DNA of 64,000 bases from Kappaphycus alvarezii. Taxonomy: Eukaryota; Rhodophyta; Florideophyceae; Gigartinales; Solieriaceae. Under the pieces are notes generated by a model. The model saw nothing but the letters and a program-made list of their open reading frames with translations. It was not told the DNA's origin and made no database searches. Shown piece by piece: positions 58,253 through 64,000 of the stretch. Every line of letters begins with the position of its first letter. The first letter of the stretch is position 1. The position numbers and the translations under genes were made by a program. The stretch covers positions 186,001-250,000 of the forward strand of contig NADL03000127.1 of assembly GCA_002205965.3 (NCBI GenBank). The letters run 5' to 3'.

Positions 58253-58880
58253 GGTAAGTAATCTGTAAGTAATTAACTGTAATGTCAATAAAGATAGTAC
58301 TGTACATTGGGCCGCAAACGCAGACGCCTTAAAATGAAGACAAAAAGATACGTCATGGAGTCTCATGGACGCAGTCGTACATATATTTACAATAAGCAGT
58401 CTGAAAATGAAGGAGTTTATTTTGATGTTATCATGACAGTAGATGGGCCCTTCGCAGTGTCAGTAGTAGTGATTCTTATCTGTATGCTTCATTTATGCAT
58501 ACACAAACTGAGAGCCTTCGATACGGGTCAATCTTTAAGTGCACCCGCGAACTTTCGGTACCCAAATCGACGGAGGATAGCAGACTATTTCCACTGCATA
58601 AGTATTCATATAACGTTTCTATGACCAATTCAGTCAACTCTCTATATTCGTACCATACACTTGCGGGAGACAGATTCGATGTTCACATGACAAGGTATTG
58701 CTCAGAGAGAGTTTCATGCTTGGATTATCACGAGCACACCTTTCCGTTTACAAGAAATGACTACTTGCTGGTAGAATAGAAATAATATTTTTAGTGTCAA
58801 CTGCATCTGAGCGGCACACTGACTGGTCCAACTATTAAGTAGATACTGAATGCATAAACTTCTTTCTTCAGATTAGAGCA

Positions 58881-58952
58881 GTGGCATCTGCACCTGCTGC
58901 AACAGTGGCAGCTGCACCTGCTGCAACAGTGGCATCTGCACCTTCTGCAACA
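58881..58952 (+). repeat. 24-bp minisatellite, three units
   Basis: Three tandem units of a 24-base sequence beginning GTGGCATCTGCACCTGCTGC, with one or two substitutions between units. Confidence 0.95.
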
Positions 58953-60154
58953 GTTTAGGAACGTCCTTGCTGCCATAAAAGTTGAGCGTGTATCAGCCAG
59001 CATGGGTCCTACAGTAAATGAACCCCTCGCTTTTCCCTCTTTGAAATGTATGAGACCATATGACTCTGCGGCATTGCCGATGGCCCCTCGTTGGAGCCGT
59101 GCTTTCCAGACGTTGAAACTGCCGTCAAAAGTGAAATATTGAGTTCCGCCTGATCTTCCACTAGTCAAATGGATAGATCGAGTACATCTTCCAACAGTAG
59201 AAACACCCAAAACTTTCCCCTATTCAAATGCCATCTCTTAATGTACGAACTTGCTCTTCTGCTGAATTCTGTGGCCCATTCGGCTCTTTTTTGCTCAAAG
59301 TTGATATCCGGGATTTTGAAATTGCTGAAGTAAGATTTCTGTTGTGCAATTAAGCTCACCGAAAGTAGCACAGCAGCTGGTCATTGGACGCTTTTGAGAG
59401 GAGCTCATACTCGGAATTGAACCACGGTGTGCAAACCTGATGGTAGCACACCGCAGTTTGTTTGTAGATGGTAGCACATACACCCTTCTAAGTTAGAAAT
59501 GCAGGAAAGGATGACCTGGATCGGCTTCGTGCGTGTGTATTGAGAGTGTGCATTTACGTGCAAGAAAACCCTTTATGATTCTTCGCTGCTTAGAGAAACC
59601 GACGGCTGTTTCCGTAACGAGCATGATGGGCATATCTAGGCACAAAGAACGACCATGACGGGGCTTTTTTACAATAGCGGCGGAAGACCAGCAGTAATAC
59701 AAACTTCATAAGGCGAAAAGGCGATCGTAGCGCTTTTCTGGGTGAAGAGAATAGATCGTATCCGTCAGAAGGTCTACTTACAAAAAAGGATCACGGGGGG
59801 TCATTTCTGTAACAATTAGGGTGGTTCATACCGCGTCAACTTGTTTGGTAATGTGCTCCGTACAATTCCTTTTAAGAGAGCGGACTGCTTAGAACATTGT
59901 GAAGCTGTGGATGAGGGGGTGAGAACCGATCAGCCACGGGGGGTATTAGCTAAAGCGGCGACGATGCTCTGACACAGCAATATGTTGCACTGAGTGCAAT
60001 TCGCGTCACTAAAGTAGTTGTCATCGCGCTAAGTAGTTATCAGCCCACTAATGATCGAAAAGAGAGAGATAGGTGAGGCCCACGGTTAAAGTGGCTAAAA
60101 GAGATTATGAATGGGGCAGGATCTACTACCGATGCTCTGTGATCAACGTTAGAA

Positions 60155-60768
60155 AATGTTTTCTTAGTTTTGAAGTTGACTCTTAACTTCCTAACTACTT
60201 GAGCCTTGACTTGAAGTTTTCTGCCAACTCGCTTGACCTCAACAAAAGGAAGCAGTTTAATCAGCTTATGTATACTTTTTGGCTAGCCTTTATGTCTCAA
60301 ACAAGCAAACTGAGTGGCTCAGAATGCATCAAATGGAATCGTGTGAACGAGAAATACTAACAGCAGATACTATCAGCATAAATATTTAGATTTAATCGTC
60401 ATAATCTTAGTCCTCGAGATCACAGCCAAGTGATTCCACCAAAATATCCATAACCCCAATGCAGTCCCTGTAAATTCCATTTAACGGCCCAGAATGGTCG
60501 AATGCTCCCTCGCAAATATCCATCTCTTCCAATCCGCCCCCATAACCTTCAACCTCTTCTTCATCCCCGTCAGAGGAGTCAGAATAGCTATTACTCCTTC
60601 ACTCTCTCCTCTGGCCTCCACAGTAGCTCACCTTCCTTTGTACTTTTGTGATTCCCATGGTTTTACCCTGTCTTCCTAATCTTTCTCACCTTCCACATCA
60701 GCCTCAGCCTCCTCCTCTTCTACCTCCTCTTCTGCCTCTACTTCCTCCACCTCCGCAGGGGGAATCTA
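60155..60768 (-). pseudogene. acidic-protein family, copy 3, 3' half, decayed
   Basis: On the minus strand an acidic stretch (PPAEVEEVEAEEEVEEEEAE, about 60760-60700) is followed after stops by an open C-terminus (DSSDGDEEEVEGYGGGLEEM, about 60590-60520, then MDILVESLGCDLED to the stop at 60407). The end matches the DILEE-x2-G-x-DLE end of copies 2 and 4. The 3' flank (60155-60406) matches theirs too, including the terminal hairpin at 60172-60190. The N-terminal half and promoter are absent. It is the most diverged copy, so the family has persisted for some time. Confidence 0.65.
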
Positions 60769-61277
60769 GTTAACATCGCGGTGCTTGTTCAATACGGGGA
60801 ACTTTTTCGGTGTATTTACCGATGGAAGATTTATTCGATCTATCCTAAAGTTTTTCATACAGCCACAATCGATTCAAAAAAGTATGCCGACAAAGCAATA
60901 GGGAAGGAACTACGCTCTCTCAAAGGCTACTGTTAGGCGCAGATTTTTTTCTGTCGCCGTCATCTACAGGCCTATAGTTTACTGTACTACTTCTCCTTGT
61001 CCAAATTTGCTTGTAGTTCCAGTCCTTCCCCGTCCTCACTGAACTTCGCTTATCATTACCGCGGTCCTCTCCAAATTTACTTCCACTTTATCTAGATATT
61101 TTTATACTGTATCTACCCCTCTGAATCGATCTCGAATCACGTTCTTTTTCCCTTTTTGCTTACCTCCTCCTCCAAATTCGTTTTTTTTTGAGAAAAAGGG
61201 CGACAATGTACTACTACAAAAATCCCTTGCAGATTTATTTTGCCTATTTCTTATCTATAGAACCTGCCCCGCGAGCC

Positions 61278-61285
61278 TATTTAAA
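61278..61285 (+). promoter_or_regulatory. TATA-like box of the acidic-protein unit
   Basis: TATTTAAA followed by CCCCTTTAT lies about 110 bp upstream of the start. Variants occur at the same place in copy 2 (near 46212-46232, minus strand) and copy 1 (ATAAGCCCCTTTATTCC near 44990). Confidence 0.55.
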
Positions 61286-61394
61286 CCCCTTTATTCCAAG
61301 TTTTAAACGTCCCCGATCATTTTGCTAATCACACCTTTCCCCTCACACACCCGAAACACCCTCCATTACCTCCCATTCCCCCAAACCTACCAAA

Positions 61395-62093
61395 ATGACC
61401 AATCTACGCCCCTCGAAAATCATTTCCAAAAATCGCCATCCCCACCCCCTAAACTCTATTCCCCTACTCCCTTTCGGACCTACTGACCGCGAGGACTATC
61501 TGCGCCGGCAAACCAAGAAAAAGGTCATCGAATTCGTGCGTCGCCTCTTTATCGAGGATGAGGCGGAGGAAGTAGGTAAGGGGCGGGAGTGGGACATCGA
61601 GGAGGGAGCTGGGGAGACCTTTGAGGAGTTGGTAGCCCCTGGATTGGTCTATGAGGTTAATAACGAGGAGGACGGGGAGGATGAGGTTGAAGAGGAGGAT
61701 GAGGATGAGGATGAGGTTGAAGAGGAGGATGAGGATGAGGTTGAAGAGGAGGATGAGGATGAGGATGAGGTTGAAGATGAGAATGAGGTTGAAGAGGAGG
61801 ATGAGGATGAGGATGAGGATGAAGAGGAGGAAGAGGAGGATGACGAGGACGAGGACGAGTTGGATGAGGGAAATGGGAGCATGGAAAGTGTTGTACTGGT
61901 GGGGCCTGGACTGGAGAGTATGGATCAAGTGGTGGCGACGCTGGAACCGGATGGCGATATCTTTAGTAGTTTAGATATCTCCCAGGAGGGAATAGAGAGC
62001 TGTGAGCCATTGGCAGATATTTGTGGGGACTGCTTAGACAGCATGGATATTTTAGAGGAGTTGTTTGGATCTGATTTAGAGAATGGGAAATAA
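61395..62093 (+). CDS. acidic protein of unknown family, copy 4 (232 aa)
   Basis: An intact frame in the same family as copies 1-3. The N-terminal block (residues 6-60) has PLNSIPLLPFGPTDREDYL and KKKVIEFVRRLFIEDEAEEV. Residues about 85-155 are almost purely Glu/Asp with Val, encoded by slippage-prone GAGGAT and GAGGTTGAAGAG units. The C-terminus has LEPDGDIFSSLDISQEGIES and ICGDCLDSMDILEELFG and ends DLENGK. The N- and C-terminal blocks are nearly the same as in copy 2, while the middle differs in length. I recognise no domain. A mild helix-forming basic segment followed by a long acidic tract would suit a nuclear, chromatin or nucleic-acid-mimic protein, but nothing in the sequence proves it. 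Confidence 0.65.
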   Translation: MTNLRPSKIISKNRHPHPLNSIPLLPFGPTDREDYLRRQTKKKVIEFVRRLFIEDEAEEVGKGREWDIEEGAGETFEELVAPGLVYEVNNEEDGEDEVEEEDEDEDEVEEEDEDEVEEEDEDEDEVEDENEVEEEDEDEDEDEEEEEEDDEDEDELDEGNGSMESVVLVGPGLESMDQVVATLEPDGDIFSSLDISQEGIESCEPLADICGDCLDSMDILEELFGSDLENGK

Positions 62094-62303
62094 GAGGACC
62101 TCATTGATTGTTAGTTTCTTAAGTATCTTCTGTTTAGAGTTTGTCATCCGCACAAATTGTTTCTGGGCATTTCCTGGTACCTTCTGTAGTTTTGTTCGGA
62201 CTTTAGGGGTAGCCAAAAGTCTATATAAGCTGAGTAAACCGCTTCCTCATGGAGAGGTCAAGCAAGTTGGCAGGCAGCTTCAAGCTCAATCCCAAATAGT
62301 TAG

Positions 62304-62322
62304 GAAGTTGAGAGTCAACTTC
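62304..62322 (+). repeat. 3'-terminal hairpin of copy 4
   Basis: GAAGTTGAGAGTCAACTTC: a perfect 8-bp stem with GAG loop, 12 nt before the terminal CATT (62335-62338). Confidence 0.85.
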
Positions 62323-63520
62323 AGACCCAAGAAGCATTTATTTTACCCTAGTCACTAAGCATAGGTGGTAGACCCTGCCCCTTCCATACTTGCTTGTAGC
62401 CCATTCAACTGTCTACCCTATCCACTCCTTTTCGTTCGTTCAACTATACCACGGTAGCACTTTTGTCGCTTGCAACACCTCCTTCTTGGGGTAGTTGGTT
62501 CTGAATATCTCTTCTCCCGACGATTTACCCCTATCAGCTACCTTTAGGCCAGCCATCAACCGGGCCGCATTGGACATGACGGCTGGTGCAGCGTGCCTTT
62601 GCTGTGAATGTGTAGCTTATTATGAAAAGGGCGTCCCTTAGGGGCTTTTACGCGTTAGGATCCCCTGCACATCAAGACATCGGAAAACATCCACAATATC
62701 TTTCAAAATTACGCCGCGCCATACTTTCCCGCGTAGGTAAAGCACAGTATGACGGTACCCAGCCTGTCGCCATACTCACATGACTGTCTTCGCAACCTTC
62801 TCCACGATGACGGGAAGCAGCAACTGCAACAGATTGATCAGAGTTTCAGCTGCTTCTACAACTGCAGACATGTGCGTTAATTACAGGAATGTGAGAAGGT
62901 AACACTCGTTGTGCCCTGATCCCGCCGTGACAGCGTAAGCGACTTTTCTGTTGTTTGTAACGTCTCAGATGTGATGATACTGGACGTCAATGTACTGTAC
63001 AGGCGGCGACATTTGTGTTTTGCAGTGGAAAATGTGCTTTCAAAGTGAACATAGGCTCAAGGTGCAAGGGAATAACGAGTCTGATTCTATCCTGGAGGTA
63101 TGTTATCCTTGACTGCAGTTTCTACTACAAGGCTCGTGAGGGTACAATTTTGCAGTGGCGTACACTCCAGCTAGGGAAGTAATAAGTAAATATCTTATAC
63201 TGTAGATGTCTGGTGCAATAGAAGATGCTCTTACAGACCATGCTCTCTCTGGTGGCCTTTAAATTGCGTTTGATTGCCTTGATTGATTGAACATGATAAA
63301 GGTATGATGTATGATGCTTGGGGGTTTAAGTAGTGTACACTGTATGCCACTCAGCCATTGGGCGAAGTCCGTTCTCTTGAGAGGGTACGTGGGGGTAGTT
63401 TAAAATAAAAATAAGTAGCGTGGTTAATTATGATAAAGATAGAGAAAGAAGTTTAATGGATTCACTTTCTACTACAGGTCGGTCGAGTAAAACACCCAAA
63501 CGTTTTCCCCTTTCTACTAC

Positions 63521-63630
63521 ATGTACTGTAGTGTTACCCATCAGCGACGACTTATCCGGCAGAACGCATTAGCCGCGTGGAAATAACCGACCACATCTTC
63601 CATGCATTAAAATAACACAAAAATTTTCCC
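63521..63630 (-). repeat. short dispersed module, copy b
   Basis: Reverse-complement match of 58065-58172. It begins at a TACTGTA site and ends in TTTTCCC. Confidence 0.85.
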
Positions 63631-63640
63631 GTTTCTACTA

Positions 63641-63764
63641 TACTGTACTGTAGTAGACGTGGATTCGTCGCGGATGACCACGTGTGAAGTGTACGACATC
63701 ACGTAAGGGGCTTTCTGAACCGACAACATCTTCCATGCATTAAAAAAACCCAAAAAATTTCCCT
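63641..63764 (-). repeat. short dispersed module, copy c
   Basis: It has the same layout as copy b directly beside it: a TACTGTAGTAG start, a GTCGCGGATGACCA middle, and an end with CATCTTCCATGCATTAAAA, AACCC and TTTCCC. It is more diverged in the middle. Confidence 0.65.
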
Positions 63765-64000
63765 TTCATTCTGTCGTTTCATAAAAGGCGATGAAGGACA
63801 AAAGAGCATTAGGGAAAGAAGAAGTTTAATGCATTCAGTATCTACTTAGGACTGCGCACGTCCTAACTATACGGTTAAGATCTAACCATCTACAGTTTTC
63901 GATGCATTGTAGGGTTTAACAAATGGCTTGGCAAATATACGGTATCTACGCTCCGGTACAAATTTACTGGGTACCAACCAACATATCTACCACAGTAATT

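Larger units (their letters stand above)
57747..60154. other. repeat-bearing stretch without recognised genes
   Basis: It contains a 108-bp module that recurs inverted at 63.5 kb, a 38-bp segment shared with 62.56 kb, a 24-bp minisatellite, and two instances of a short AAACACCCAAA motif near CT-rich TTTCCC sequence (about 57920-57940 and 59203-59222). Minus-strand frames at 59371-58797 can be joined by one frameshift into a 190-codon reading, but I do not recognise it. Confidence 0.5.
60934..62338 (+). mobile_element. acidic-protein repeat unit, copy 4 (complete)
   Basis: Upstream flank (60934-61394, possibly from 60827), coding region (61395-62093) and 3' flank to 62338 all match parts of copies 1, 2 and 3. 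The 3' end is defined because copies 2, 3 and 4 stop matching just after a CATT, 12-13 nt beyond the hairpin. No terminal inverted repeats, poly(A) tail or target duplication was seen by eye. The 5' limit is not defined. Confidence 0.65.
62339..64000. other. repeat-bearing stretch without recognised genes
   Basis: No gene is recognised. It holds the second 38-bp shared segment (62564-62601), two further copies of the short module (63521-63630 and 63641-63764), and a pair of direct repeats around GAAAGAAGTTTAATG (63444-63473 and 63814-63847). Confidence 0.5.

Noticed and set aside
58881-58952. A CRISPR-like array
   Set aside because: The 24-bp units are directly adjacent with no spacers, so this is a minisatellite.
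61464-61928. Leu/Ile-rich and Ser-rich antisense frames over the acidic tract
   Set aside because: They are reverse readings of GAG/GAT repeats, and the sense frame is conserved between copies.

Overview
This is eukaryotic nuclear DNA. It carries two intron-free, GC-rich housekeeping genes arranged tail to tail (an organelle-type polynucleotide phosphorylase and a YAK1/DYRK-family kinase) in a landscape of transposable-element remnants and long, very AT-rich gene-free stretches. A nuclear PNPase argues against a fungus. Compact intronless genes, DIRS-type elements, PIF/Harbinger, R2-like and Copia debris, and clusters of TACTGTA palindromes would suit an alga, perhaps a red alga. That assignment is inference and I cannot prove it from the window.

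Layout. 1-5.95 kb: AT-rich, no recognisable gene. 5.96-8.4 kb: two convergent non-LTR reverse-transcriptase remnants. 8.86-9.35 kb: a decayed PIF/Harbinger transposase on the minus strand. 10.6-16.9 kb: the GC-rich gene island with PNPase (plus) and YAK1-like kinase (minus), flanked on both outer sides by TACTGTA palindrome clusters. 17-21.5 kb: empty and AT-rich. 21.5-26.8 kb: a nearly complete tyrosine-recombinase (DIRS/PAT-like) retrotransposon with almost identical 308-309 bp direct repeats. 26.8-43.2 kb: AT-rich with no gene I recognise. 43.2-46.5 kb and 60.15-62.34 kb: two loci of a repeated unit that encodes a highly acidic protein I do not recognise. 46.5-52.6 kb: a Copia element interrupted by a PIF/Harbinger element. 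52.9-57.8 kb: two oppositely oriented non-LTR elements with a restriction-like-endonuclease C-terminus. 57.8-64 kb: short repeated modules around the second acidic-protein locus.

The most interesting item is the acidic-protein repeat unit (four copies, two loci). The copies share an upstream promoter region with a TATA-like box, a conserved N-terminal block, a variable Glu/Asp-rich middle, a conserved C-terminus, and a 3' end with a 19-nt hairpin 12-13 nt before the point where copies stop matching. That end architecture recalls Helitron-type elements, but the terminal bases differ and no Rep/helicase gene is seen.

A second theme concerns data quality. PNPase, the kinase and the young DIRS element are all broken by single-base indels, several at homopolymers. 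Residual long-read indel errors in the assembly explain this better than decay, so the broken frames should not be read as pseudogenes without checking reads. The Copia, Harbinger and non-LTR remnants carry many stops and do look genuinely decayed.
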